The notes beneath the pieces are model-generated. The model worked only from the letters and a program-made list of their open reading frames with translations, was not told the DNA's origin and did not search any database. Below are positions 1-9,689 of a stretch of 33,716 bases of DNA, piece after piece. Source of the DNA: Sphingobacterium sp. T2. GTDB taxonomy: Bacteria > Bacteroidota > Bacteroidia > Sphingobacteriales > Sphingobacteriaceae. The DNA is taken from assembly GCF_000814685.1 (NCBI RefSeq), contig NZ_JXAC01000124.1, positions 1 through 33,716 on the forward strand, in the 5' to 3' direction. The stretch's first letter is position 1. Every line of letters starts with the position of its first letter. A program made the translations under genes and the position numbers.

Positions 1-241
1 ATAATGTATTGGACTGCTACCTGTTTGACACCCTTGATGAGGTAAGGGAAGTTACCTGGCAATGGATGGATGATTATAACAATCACAGACCGCACGACAG
101 TCTTGGCAATATGCCTCCAACCGAATATGCCGCTTTATCCGCTTTTGAAGGCGATAGACAGGCGTGTTAGGGTATTTAGGTTTAGGTTAATTTGAAGAGA
201 ATTTTGTAAAATTACGCAGTCTTAATTCGGGGAAGTCGACA
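1..241 (+). mobile_element. Right end of an IS3-type insertion sequence
   Basis: The transposase fragment is followed by about 70 non-coding bases. IS3 elements usually end in CA-3' shortly after the transposase stop. The sequence around 222-241 (TTAATTCGGGGAAGTCGACA) has the G/C-rich block and terminal CA expected of such an end. The left end and any target duplication are not in the window, so the exact boundary is a guess. A second candidate end is the G/C-rich block near 246-272. Confidence 0.45.
3..170 (+). CDS. IS3-family transposase (OrfB), C-terminal fragment
   Basis: The reading frame is open from the window edge to a TAG at 168-170 and encodes 55 residues. It contains the typical end of an IS3-family integrase-type transposase: a W-x-x-x-Y-N-x-x-R-P-H-x-x-L-G-x-x-P-P-x-E-Y pattern. 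In this family that motif lies just after the last catalytic Glu of the DDE domain and marks the C-terminus. The 5' part lies outside the window, so it cannot be told whether the element is intact. It is the left neighbour of an AT-rich segment and is a sign of mobile DNA there. Confidence 0.85.
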   Translation, partial: NVLDCYLFDTLDEVREVTWQWMDDYNNHRPHDSLGNMPPTEYAALSAFEGDRQAC

Positions 242-742
242 AATGTGTGCGCCAAGTTTGACCCCTCCTCCACTTCCTTTTGATGCGTGAAAAACTGCGT
301 ATCCCATATTTAAGTTTTTTAAAATTGTTTGATTATTTCTCGGATATGTTTTCGAGAGATAAACAAACAATGTCCCTTCTTTTGCCGTTCAAGTTTACGA
401 ATGGCAAACATCAAAAATGCGTTAAATCGCTTGCGGTTAGTAGCGTTTTTGGCAAAGTCCGAACAGGACTTTGAAGCCCTCTGCAAGAGCCCACTTTACA
501 GAGCATAGCGAATGTAAAGTCTAATGGGCGAAACCTTATTGAAACAAAGGTTCTAACAAGAGACAAAAAACAACCGACAAAGGTTGTTGATTTCAAGTAA
601 AGTTTTTAACTTTATTTTAAACAAACAAATTCCTTATTCTAAGCTATCTTAATAGTGAAGATTAGGGCATTTTTTATAAAAAAATATAATTTTCTTTAAT
701 TATTAATATTTTTTACACATTCAATTATAAACAATTAATTAC
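171..742. other. Gene-poor region between IS end and lipoprotein gene
   Basis: No convincing protein gene was found in these 570 bases. The stretch holds the putative IS end, a CTCG...CGAG hairpin near 340-355, the hairpin array at 381-618, and then a very AT-rich segment (about 619-742) that probably contains the promoter of the lipoprotein gene. A 35-codon frame beginning ATG at 401 is too short and too overlapped by hairpins to call. Confidence 0.5.
381..618. ncRNA. Array of consecutive hairpins, possible structured RNA or repeat element
   Basis: Seven inverted repeats follow each other with little space between: 381-390/399-408 (TTTGCCGTTC against GAATGGCAAA, one G-T pair), 413-420/443-450, 453-460/466-473 (CAAAGTCC/GGACTTTG), 489-500/513-529 with a bulge, 532-537/547-552, 569-575/582-588 (AACAACC/GGTTGTT), and 598-604/608-614 followed by TTTT. 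The last looks like a terminator. Short open frames on both strands carry no recognisable domain. I do not recognise an RNA family. It could be a structured ncRNA, a recombination-site repeat, or part of the adjacent mobile element. Strand is unknown, although the terminal T-run favours plus. Confidence 0.35.
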
Positions 743-1591
743 ATGATTATGAGAAAATCAAGTATTATTATTAAATTTTTGTTTTATTTCTTTTTATTTC
801 ATTTGGATTTTCTTTATTTAATTCTTGTGAAAGAAGTGATAAGGATACTATAGAATTGGATAAAAATAATGAATTAGATATATCTGTAAAAAAAGGAAAG
901 GTAGATGTAAAAGTTTTTTCGAATTTACTCTTAGCGATGAATCCTTCGTTAAAAAACCCTATTATAGATGAAGTTCAATTTTTATCAGATGGTGATTTTA
1001 AAATAACTTATTTTGATAACGATATTAAAAAGTCATTTTTAGTTCAGAATAATAAAGAAGGTGTTGTACAACTTACTTGTGGGGGTTCTTGTGGGGGGAG
1101 AGGCATGCGATGAAATGAGGACAACAAAAACGAGTGAGGGCTGGATTACTCAATGTGAAGGATGTCAAAATTGTAGTTTAATTATTACTGAAATAGATCA
1201 GCCTAATGCTAAAAATATTATTTCAACTATTACAAATAATACTTCTTCCTTAAAGAATATTGCAAAATTAAGCTACAAAAACACACTTAAAGGAAAAATT
1301 GCATCTAGTGAATTGAATAGAAATTTAAATTTAATAGAGGTTTCTTCTATTAAATTTAGTCATTTAGAAGATGGTAATATTTTTGCTTTAGTTGAATATA
1401 GTGATTCGTTTGATAATACTTCTACATATGCTTTATTAGATGATGGTAAAACTGTTACAACAATTGATTGTACTGGTTCTTGTGATTGTAAAGAACAATA
1501 TATTCATTCAACAAAAACAACTCAATGTTCTTGTGACCAATGTAAAATGACAATTACTGTTGAAGAAGTTAATGAAAATCCCAATCCATAA
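743..1591 (+). CDS. Cysteine-rich lipoprotein with a duplicated domain (two frameshifts)
   Basis: No family is recognised. Read with two single-base corrections, this is one protein of about 282 residues. Adding a T in the T-run 776-780 joins ATG 743 to a classic lipoprotein signal with lipobox N-S-C at 820-828. Removing a G from the six-G run 1093-1098 joins the middle to the C-terminal part. The mature protein has two similar halves, each ending in a six-cysteine block: first C-G-G-S-C, then Q-C-E-G-C-Q-N-C; second D-C-T-G-S-C-D-C, then Q-C-S-C-D-Q-C. Both blocks include a Thr-Lys-Thr and end in a short I-T-rich strand. It is very AT-rich compared with the downstream genes and lies near an IS end, suggesting recent acquisition. 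It is likely anchored in a membrane, with cysteines forming disulfides or binding metal; that role is inference. Confidence 0.6.
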
Positions 1592-1616
1592 TATTAAATA
1601 TATAAAACAGGAACAT

Positions 1617-1662
1617 ATAAATAGCCATTGAATTCGGAATTCAATGGCTATTTATGTTTATT
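1617..1662 (+). terminator. Strong hairpin terminator after the lipoprotein gene
   Basis: Near-perfect inverted repeat: AAATAGCCATTGAATTC is followed after one base by its complement, ending around 1655. A T-rich stretch follows. It sits 25 bases after the stop codon of the cysteine-rich lipoprotein. Confidence 0.75.
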
Positions 1663-1886
1663 TCTTTTTTCGTGCTAGATTTATAAAAGGTCTTTCGAAG
1701 ATAAATGCATTTCCTCATTCAACTGTTATGGACTATCATGCATGCTCTACGACAACCTCACCTCATTGAACCTGCGCGTAACATTTTTTCTCCACAATAG
1801 GCATAAAAAAGTTGATTTAGCACTATTTTTATAGTAGATTTAAAATGTTTTGTTCACCTTTAAAACCAAACTACTGAAAAAAGGAT

Positions 1887-2481
1887 ATGCTTAAAGCTTC
1901 ATTAACTTCCATTTTATTATTTTTTTGTTTCAACAGTTTTGCGCAACTTACTTTGCAGCAAAAATTACAGACCGATATCCCGTTAAATACTCAATTCCAA
2001 TTACTTTTGTCACAATCACGAAGTCAAGATGCTGATTTCAAGATCATAAGGAAGTCTAACATTGAAATCATCCAGCGCAATGTCAATGACTCCATAGCTC
2101 GTTATACGAAGGAGATTACCGCGCTGAAGAAAAATTCTTCTTCCTCCTCCCAGCAGGTTGAAATCCTGCAGGACTCGGTGAAAGCCTTAAGCCAAAGCCT
2201 TGCCGAAGAGCAAAAGAAAACCGACAGCATATCTTTTTTAGGAAATAATTTTAGCAAATCGGCTTACCATACTATGGTGTGGAGCATCATCATTGTTTTG
2301 GCTATCCTTTCGTTTGCCCTGCTGACCGTATACCGAAAAGCTAAAGTGGATGCTGTGGAGCATCAAAAGACCGTGGATGAACTACAAAACGAATTCCAAA
2401 GCTTATAAGAAAAAAGCTATGGAAACCGAACAAAAACTAAAACGACAACTGTTAGACGAACAGCTTAAAAGAGATTCCTAA
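1887..2481 (+). CDS. Secreted/membrane coiled-coil protein of unknown function (one frameshift)
   Basis: The protein is about 197 residues. It starts with a signal peptide (hydrophobic to about residue 19, ending S-F-A-Q). A largely helical, coiled-coil-prone region runs from about residue 60 to 115, including a run of six serines. One transmembrane segment lies near residues 130-150 (W-S-I-I-I-V-L-A-I-L) and is followed by a charged cytoplasmic helix. As given, the frame stops at 2408. Removing one T from the pair at 2403-2404 extends the charged tail by about 24 residues (Y-K-K-K-A-M-E-T-E-Q...) to a TAA at 2479-2481, directly before a terminator. Similar small Bacteroidota proteins are, I believe, often labelled tRNA (guanine-N1)-methyltransferase in databases, but nothing here resembles a methyltransferase. 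It stands alone between two terminators. Confidence 0.7.
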
Positions 2482-2519
2482 TCTTTCTAGCTTTTGTCCC
2501 TGACAATATTAAAATTTAG

Positions 2520-2556
2520 AACGGCGAAGGAAATGTATTCCTCCGCCGTTTCTTAT
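2520..2556 (+). terminator. Hairpin terminator
   Basis: AACGGCGAAGGAA (2520-2532) pairs with TTCCTCCGCCGTT (2538-2550) with a single G-T pair and a five-base loop, and a T-rich stretch follows. It lies between the convergent coiled-coil gene and the aldose epimerase gene and probably serves the former. Confidence 0.75.
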
Positions 2557-2581
2557 TGACCTAAATAAAGATAAATCAATA

Positions 2582-3725
2582 TTATTTTACTGCAAATCTA
2601 TATTCTGTCTTTGAGGCATATTTTTCGCCGGGCTTCAAGACGGTGGATGCAAAATTAGGATGATTGGGTGCATCAGGAAAATGTTGAGTTTCCAGACACA
2701 AGGCTGAACGGTATGGGTAAGTCTGTCCCTTTTTACCTTTAGGATCATTTTCCGACATGAAATTACCACTATAAAACTGCAATCCCGGTTCGGTAGTTAA
2801 AATGGTCATTTCTATTCCGGTCCGTGGTGCATAAAGTTTGGCCACCTCCGCAAAATTTTCCTTTTTGTTGAGTTCAAAGTTATGGTCATATCCTTTGCCA
2901 AAAGCAATCTGAGGATGGTCCTGACCTATGTCCTTGCCTATTTCCTTACTAACACGGAAATCAAAAGGTGTATTCGTCACATCTATCCCTTTTCCTGTCG
3001 GGATAAGTTCTGCATCCACTTCGGTTATTTTATCGGCATCTATCCACAGATGGTGATCCAAGATGGTGGAATCCCCTGTTCCATTGAGGTTGAAATAATG
3101 CATGGTTTGTCAAATTCAACACGGTTTCCTTATCTGTTTCTGCATCGTAGGTTATCTCTAAACCTCCCTTATCATTCAAGGAGTAGGTTACCTTCATCAA
3201 CACATTCCCTGGATATCCGGCTTCTCCATCCGGAGAATAGTAAGAGAAAGTAATGGACGTAGAGGAAGCTTGATCTACTTTCCATACCTTATTATATACT
3301 CCATTGAAGCCGCCATGCAGAGTATTATTGTTGTCGTTCTTCTCCAAATTATAGGTTGTGTTGTTCAACACGAAGGAGGCCTTACCTATACGGTTGCCAT
3401 ACCTACCGACAATGGCGCCGTAGAAATTTCGGCTGTTCTGGATAAATTCTTCCGCCGTATCATATCCCAGCACCACATCCACGAAAGAGTCTTGCTTATC
3501 CTTCACTACTAAAGACACAATCCTAGCTCCGAAATTAGTAAGCTGAACTTTCATGTTGTCATTTACAATTTCATAAAGGGCAACCCTTTGACTGTCCAAT
3601 TGTGTTGAGAAATGCAACGAATCTACCCCAACTGTCGCAATGGATGTTGTCGTGTCTTCTTTCTTGGCTTGGTGGCATGCGGTGGCAAGGGATACTGCCA
3701 GCACCCAAATAATTTTTTTCATCAT
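2582..3725 (-). CDS. galM: Aldose 1-epimerase (mutarotase), lipoprotein form (one frameshift)
   Basis: Interconverts the alpha and beta anomers of sugars such as glucose and galactose. The corrected protein is about 380 residues, the usual GalM length plus a signal. It begins with a lipoprotein signal (M-M-K-K-I-I-W..., lipobox A-T-A-C at residue 17), so it is probably exported and lipid-anchored, acting on sugars outside the cytoplasm. Family motifs are present: N-T-L-H-G-G with the first active-site His, N-L-T-N-H-A-Y-F-N-L with the second, and a C-terminal L-E-T-Q-H-F-P-D-A-P-N-H-P block with the general-base Glu. The sequence as given breaks at 3094-3098: removing one base there (GCATTATTTC to GCATATTTC on the coding strand) restores N-H-A-Y-F-N-L exactly. 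It is monocistronic, between a terminator at 3829-3855 and the convergent gene upstream of 2582. Confidence 0.9.
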
Positions 3726-3828
3726 AACTTAAGTTTATTTTCTTAGTTTTTTCATTCAGATTAATAAATTTACTAATATCATTATAATCCACCTAATTTT
3801 ATATATCTCAATCACTCATGAAGAATAA

Positions 3829-3855
3829 AAAAGGATAGCCTATAGCTATCCTTTT
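3829..3855 (-). terminator. Hairpin terminator after the M14 peptidase operon
   Basis: AAAAGGATAGC (3829-3839) pairs perfectly with GCTATCCTTTT (3845-3855) around a five-base loop. It lies 11 bases downstream (minus sense) of the peptidase stop and is followed on the minus strand by an A/T-rich run. Confidence 0.75.
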
Positions 3856-3866
3856 ACTGATGTTAA

Positions 3867-5625
3867 TTATAATTTACGTTCGAGATAACCACCTTTTTCG
3901 CTATCTACTACAATCTTAGCATTTTTGGGATTTCCTTTTACTATCCATTTGACCCGCACTTCGGACATGCCGTCAATGGTAGGAATTTCAATCTGATACG
4001 GTTTATATTTTTGCTCGACAGTAACATTGAAATCTTTATCCAGAATACGCATTCCTGTGATGACTTCGGCACCTTCCAAGCGGATATAATCCGGTCGGTT
4101 TACCGCATATTTTACATCATGATCAGAATGGGTAGGAATGATTCTGCTATTCCACACGGTAGCTACTACTTCTGTAAGACCATCGCCTAGACTTTTCGTC
4201 GACACATCCACAAACTCCAACTTTGGGGTGTGGTAAGCATGAAAGATTGTGAAAGCCGCATTACGATGGGCATCCTCCAACAGAAGGAATCCCGGATGGT
4301 TTCGGGTATAATTTTTCTTCGCGCCTCCGATTTCTATTTTTCCGAACTGTGGATGGTCAAATTCTTTCCAAGGTACATAAGCATCGCCAAACAGCAACAG
4401 TTTGTCAAACTCATAGTATTCATCATTACGTCCAAAACCACTCGAAGGAGATTTCTCATTGAATAGTTTGTAGGTAGTCATGAGCTCGTTTGAGAAGGTA
4501 TATATACCTCTTGTAAGGGCGAAGAAGTCAATCTCACCGCCGAAAACGGTATACAGATCTTTATGTATTACAATATAATTATATCCCGGAAGCATACGTT
4601 CTCCGGTTTTGCCTAAGGCGTCATATACCTGTACGTCTTTTCTTGAATAGTATTTGTCGTCTTGGGCAGCTCCCGGTCCTCTAAGAATCATGCCACCATA
4701 ATTGTGATAAGATTGCGCGCCTGCAATATTTCTGTGTTTATAGAAAAACTCTTTTACTGCTTGCGTTTCCGGCAAAGTTCCAGGGTAATACAAGGCTCCA
4801 TTTTGCACATAGGTAGGCTGCCAATTCCATCCCCAGTCGCGGTTAGGATCGTATACTCCGGTCTGGTCTTCATTTACCAGCCGTCGCCATCGTTGTCGAT
4901 CCCTTCATACCCCAACAGCTCGTATTCACCAACCTCTCCCGGCTTGGCGAGCACCATACGGTTAGGATTGTCTGGATCCACCTTGTAACGACCAGTCTTG
5001 GACTTTCGACGCATCATACTATATGTCCATCACCGTCCAAGTCATCGAACATATCTTCAGCAACCTGTCCATCCCCGTCATTATCAAATGGCCTTCTTCC
5101 CGAACGTGAGGAGTGCATGGTATTCGGCTCGTATATAAAGTAATCACGCGAGTCCGGATTGATGGTTGGCGCGATATAGAAAATCTTGTCTTTCAGTAAA
5201 TCTTGAATAAACTGCACCTGATGGAAGTTTTCTACAAGATACCATGCTGTATACATGGCAATCTCGGATCCTTGCAGCTCATTGGCGTGGATATTGCCAT
5301 CGATCCACATCGCGGGCTTGCGGTCTGCATTTCCAGAGTTAAAATCCGTGATGGAAAGCACCCAAATATCGCGGCCTTCATAGGACTTACCTATGGATTC
5401 ATACTTCACTAGGTTAGGATAAGCTTTCTGTAAATCCTTGCAGAATTGCTCTATCTGCTTAGTATCGTGGTAGCGGTTCCAGTTCATCTGCACCTTAGGG
5501 TTGGCAGGAGAACCTATTGCCCGCAATCCCGGGATATCGATTTCTTCACCTTTTTTCTGTGCAAAAGCAGTCGAAAAAGAAAGGGAAGTCAAAAGAGCAG
5601 CACACAAAATATTTTTGAGTTTCAT
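3867..5625 (-). CDS. Secreted M14-family zinc carboxypeptidase, active form (two frameshifts)
   Basis: Hydrolyses C-terminal residues of peptides in the periplasm or outside the cell. With two single-base corrections the protein is about 586 residues. A signal peptide (residues 1-22, cut after A-F-A) is followed by the M14 fold: zinc ligands in N-I-H-A-N-E (H113, E116), N-P-D-S-R, the third ligand in S-Y-H-N-Y-G-G, and the catalytic Glu in F-S-N-E-L. Several D-x-D-G-D-G stretches in the middle resemble calcium-binding loops. One base is missing around 5014-5019 (after G-D-G-H-I-V) and one G is missing at 4877-4878. Adding them gives a continuous frame through D-N-D-G-D-G-W-V-N-E-D. I chose ATG 5625; a GTG at 5634 is in frame but leaves less signal-like residues. 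It starts 18 bases after the stop of the upstream paralogue, so the two form an operon. Confidence 0.85.
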
Positions 5626-5643
5626 AAATGTCACTTTATAATT

Positions 5644-7230
5644 TTACATCCATTTTAATTTCACCTGCGCTAGGGCAACCGGCAGTGATGGATACGGTAC
5701 CTTGCCTTTTATGAGCCACGAGAAAGATAGAGATTGGCCCGCCCCCAAAGAGGAATATAGCTGCAGTCTTTTTCCATTGAGGAATTGTTGGTTTTTCTGA
5801 AGCTCACAGACAGTCTTAAACTTAGGTATAAACTTTATCTTGTCCGCTATCTCGGGGTAGCTGGCTGTCTTACCTACGTTGGTCACGGTAAGCTCTACAC
5901 GATACACATCTCCTCCTAGGGGTGTCACCACGGGCTGCTCGTATACCAGCTGCGGCATGGCATCTATCAGCTTAGAGACAAAGTTTGCATGTAATTTTGC
6001 CGGTTCAGACAAAAACTGAACGGGAGGATTGTTTTTAAAGATTTCTACTACGCCACCCACTTCCACTTCTTGATTCGGGAAGTTAGGATGCTGTACTTTG
6101 GTCCATGGAAGGATAGCTCCAGCGACATTATTTTTGCTTACCCAATGATAGAACACATCTTCCGGTTTCACCTTCTTCGAAGAATCTTGGGCTACAGGCC
6201 ACCACAAAGGGGTTGCAAAGCTAAATTTCCCTAAATGATAATAGGCCGTATTGACAAAATTTCCCGGTTTATGCTCCATTCTAGGTGCTTCTCCTAATCC
6301 TTTGACAGCCTCCTTATAAAGAGTACTCACGTACTTGGACACCTCAGCATCGCTTTCGCTCCAAGAGCTGATGATTCTTTCTCTAGCCTTTGCTGGATTA
6401 TATTTTTCAGGTTCCGAAAGGTTGTTGGTCAATCCGAAATGTACTATTCCCCAAATCTGCGGGTTAGCGAAGATGAAATCCACCAGAGCCCTTGTTTCAG
6501 GTTCTGAAGCAGCATACTCTCCACTTTCGGATACAAATGCAGGATAGTCGAAGGTAAAGTTTTTGTCTATATTTACTCCCCCTTCCCCATCTTCGCCATA
6601 TTTACCGTCAAAGTCGGCATCTATACCTTCGGTGAGCAATAGGTATTCTCCCTTTTCGCCTTTGCTTCTGTCGGCTTGCACCAGTATATCCTTAAAGGTA
6701 GGGTGTACTCTATAGGTTCCGCCGGCTCTTTTGACACGCATCTGAGCTATGACTCCATCACCATTAAGATCTTTGGCAGGATCTTCGTCGACACGTCCGT
6801 CTCTGTCATTATCAACAACTCTCGCATTCCCGGACAGCCAGTGACCTGTTTTAGAGTTTCTTTTATAAGCATCAGGATTTACCAGAGGAATAATCCATAC
6901 CGAACGACCTGACAACAAGCGGTTCAACGAATCAGGAGCCAAAGAAGTCAAGCGGTCTACCACCTCTAGACTGCCCACCACTCCTGCAGGATGCTTGCCA
7001 TCAATACCTGCCACCACTAATAAGGTAGGTTTAGCCTTCTTGTCCTGTTCTATTTTGATGACAGGAATGTTTTCACCCCCAAAGCTTTTACCCACAGATT
7101 CTACAGCCACGTTTTTCTTTCCTTTCAGCTGGTTGATTCTGTTAAGCAAAGCATCATAGGACGGATAATTAAACTGGGCAAAGCTCCAGTAGGGAGCCAT
7201 AGCGCAAAAAATCAAAAAAAACTTCCTCAT
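5644..7230 (-). CDS. Secreted M14 carboxypeptidase-like protein, predicted inactive
   Basis: 528 residues with a signal peptide (M-R-K-F-F-L-I-F..., cut after S-F-A). It shares with the downstream peptidase the M14 fold, N-P-D-A motif, the D-x-D-G-D-G-type loops and overall length. The zinc motif H-x-x-E is replaced: here the His is H80 and the fourth position is Gly83 (K-H-P-A-G). The third-ligand His is kept in I-V-H-F-G, but the region that should hold the catalytic Glu reads F-S-F-A-T-P-L-W-W without Glu. It is probably a pseudopeptidase, perhaps binding substrate or partnering the active enzyme encoded 18 bases downstream. The frame is intact without correction. Family membership is sure; inactivity is inferred from residues and would be weakened if another Glu supplies the site. 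Confidence 0.85.
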   Translation of the reverse strand: MRKFFLIFCAMAPYWSFAQFNYPSYDALLNRINQLKGKKNVAVESVGKSFGGENIPVIKIEQDKKAKPTLLVVAGIDGKHPAGVVGSLEVVDRLTSLAPDSLNRLLSGRSVWIIPLVNPDAYKRNSKTGHWLSGNARVVDNDRDGRVDEDPAKDLNGDGVIAQMRVKRAGGTYRVHPTFKDILVQADRSKGEKGEYLLLTEGIDADFDGKYGEDGEGGVNIDKNFTFDYPAFVSESGEYAASEPETRALVDFIFANPQIWGIVHFGLTNNLSEPEKYNPAKARERIISSWSESDAEVSKYVSTLYKEAVKGLGEAPRMEHKPGNFVNTAYYHLGKFSFATPLWWPVAQDSSKKVKPEDVFYHWVSKNNVAGAILPWTKVQHPNFPNQEVEVGGVVEIFKNNPPVQFLSEPAKLHANFVSKLIDAMPQLVYEQPVVTPLGGDVYRVELTVTNVGKTASYPEIADKIKFIPKFKTVCELQKNQQFLNGKRLQLYSSLGAGQSLSFSWLIKGKVPYPSLPVALAQVKLKWM

Positions 7231-7382
7231 TTTAAATTGAAATGAAAGTATAATTGGTTGTTATGTTTTTCTTGTATAAAGATAAATATATGTTCAAATC
7301 AAGGAAGTAACATATATAATACAATTCAAAAGAAGGGCTTTGGAACGAAATAAGACAAAAATAAAATTATTCTTATAATCGT

Positions 7383-7414
7383 TTTGGTTTTCAATCAGAT
7401 ATACATTATTTTTG
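7383..7414 (+). promoter_or_regulatory. Bacteroidota-type promoter of atpDC
   Basis: TTTG at 7383-7386 is followed after 20 bases by TATTTTTG at 7407-7414, an exact match to the phylum's -33 TTTG / -7 TAnnTTTG pattern. The predicted start of transcription is about 7420, leaving a 5' leader of about 60 bases before the atpD start codon. Confidence 0.75.
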
Positions 7415-7457
7415 CAGTCCGAAAAGTAAGCTATAGAAGTAGCTTATAATAAATTGA

Positions 7458-8987
<1,530 letters not shown>

Positions 8988-8993
8988 TTATAG

Positions 8994-9061
8994 GTATTGA
9001 GTACTGAGTATAGGGTAATGAGATTTTCTCTACTCCGTACTCAATACTCCATACTCAATAC
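8994..9061 (+). repeat. Short palindromic repeat unit between atpD and atpC
   Basis: The 84-base spacer is filled by copies of one 11-mer in both orientations. GTATTGAGTAC (8994-9004) is exactly complementary to GTACTCAATAC (9037-9047), and ATACTCAATAC (9051-9061) is a direct repeat of it. TACTGAGTAT (9002-9011) adds a degenerate copy. The transcript could fold into alternative hairpins between the two cistrons. It resembles small dispersed intergenic repeats of the REP type. Confidence 0.7.
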
Positions 9062-9071
9062 TATATATAGC

Positions 9072-9320
9072 ATGAAATTACAAGTAATAACTCCAGACAA
9101 ATTAGCATACGAAGGCGAGGTAACAGCCGTGACTGTCCCTGGCTCTGCAGGATCTTTTCAGATTTTGAAAGATCACGCTGCTATTGTCTCTACCTTAGAA
9201 GACGGAAAAGTCATTATCAAAAGCGGTAATGGCGAAGAGGTCATTAACATTAAAGGTGGTGTGGTTGAAGTTAAGGACAACAATATCATCGTTTTGGCCG
9301 AAGGAATAGTACAAGGATAA
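9072..9320 (+). CDS. atpC: F1Fo ATP synthase subunit epsilon, short form
   Basis: 82 residues starting M-K-L-Q-V-I-T-P-D. It carries the N-terminal beta-sandwich of epsilon (P-G-S-A-G-S-F-Q-I-L, D-H-A-A-I-V-S-T-L, G-G-V-V-E-V) that binds gamma and the c ring. The protein ends where the C-terminal two-helix domain would begin; many other epsilon subunits are about 130-140 residues. I chose ATG 9072: an in-frame TTG at 8997 would translate the repeat spacer and add a non-homologous 25-residue tail. It is cotranscribed with atpD and ends just before a strong terminator. Confidence 0.93.
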   Translation: MKLQVITPDKLAYEGEVTAVTVPGSAGSFQILKDHAAIVSTLEDGKVIIKSGNGEEVINIKGGVVEVKDNNIIVLAEGIVQG

Positions 9321-9340
9321 TAACATTAAAAACATGATAG

Positions 9341-9382
9341 AATAGCCCTTAAAACTTCAGGTTTTAAGGGCTATTTTTTTTA
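9341..9382 (+). terminator. Strong intrinsic terminator of atpDC
   Basis: AATAGCCCTTAAAAC (9341-9355) pairs perfectly with GTTTTAAGGGCTATT (9361-9375) around a five-base loop and is followed by an uninterrupted T run. It lies 20 bases after the atpC stop and separates it from the ilv-leu operon. Confidence 0.9.
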
Positions 9383-9689
9383 CAACTTTTTCACCGTATA
9401 AGTCCATTTTGCGAAGATTTTTGCAGAAATTTTCATTTTTCTCCAAAAAACCAAAAATAAACCAATTTTAATTTTAGTTTAGTCTTGAAAAAATATAATT
9501 TTATCATCACTAGAAAAACAAACAATAAATAGCTAATTACAACAAAATCAACCAAATAAAAAACTTTTTTAAAATACTCTTTTTGTCTATTGTATAGAAT
9601 TTTTTTTCATCTTAACTTGAGCTAGCATCTAATTCGGAGATTGTACACATGCTTTGGGGAGAGACTTGTACAGATTAAATTTTAAGGTT
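9383..9689 (+). other. Leader/promoter region of the ilv-leu operon
   Basis: About 300 very AT-rich bases without a gene. No exact TAnnTTTG element was found; the nearest is TAATTTTA around 9496-9503, without a good -33 partner. There is no run of Ile, Leu or Val codons that would suggest a leader-peptide attenuator, and no T-box-like pattern. Two TGTACA palindromes flank a G-rich block near 9640-9675, just before the ilvE start. The operon promoter must be here but I cannot place it. Confidence 0.4.

Noticed and set aside
401-508. Short plus-strand frame starting ATG 401, about 35 codons
   Set aside because: It looks somewhat protein-like, but it is very short, starts inside a perfect hairpin and ends in the next one; no support for translation.
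411-596. 61-residue open frame on the minus strand, and a 64-residue frame on plus at 280-474, in the gene-free segment
   Set aside because: They run through the hairpin array, have no recognisable domain and no plausible start region. The minus frame looks like a by-product of the repeat structure.
9383-9689. Leader-peptide attenuator or T-box before ilvE
   Set aside because: No short frame rich in Ile, Leu or Val codons, no terminator hairpin between 9383 and 9689, and no T-box core sequence.
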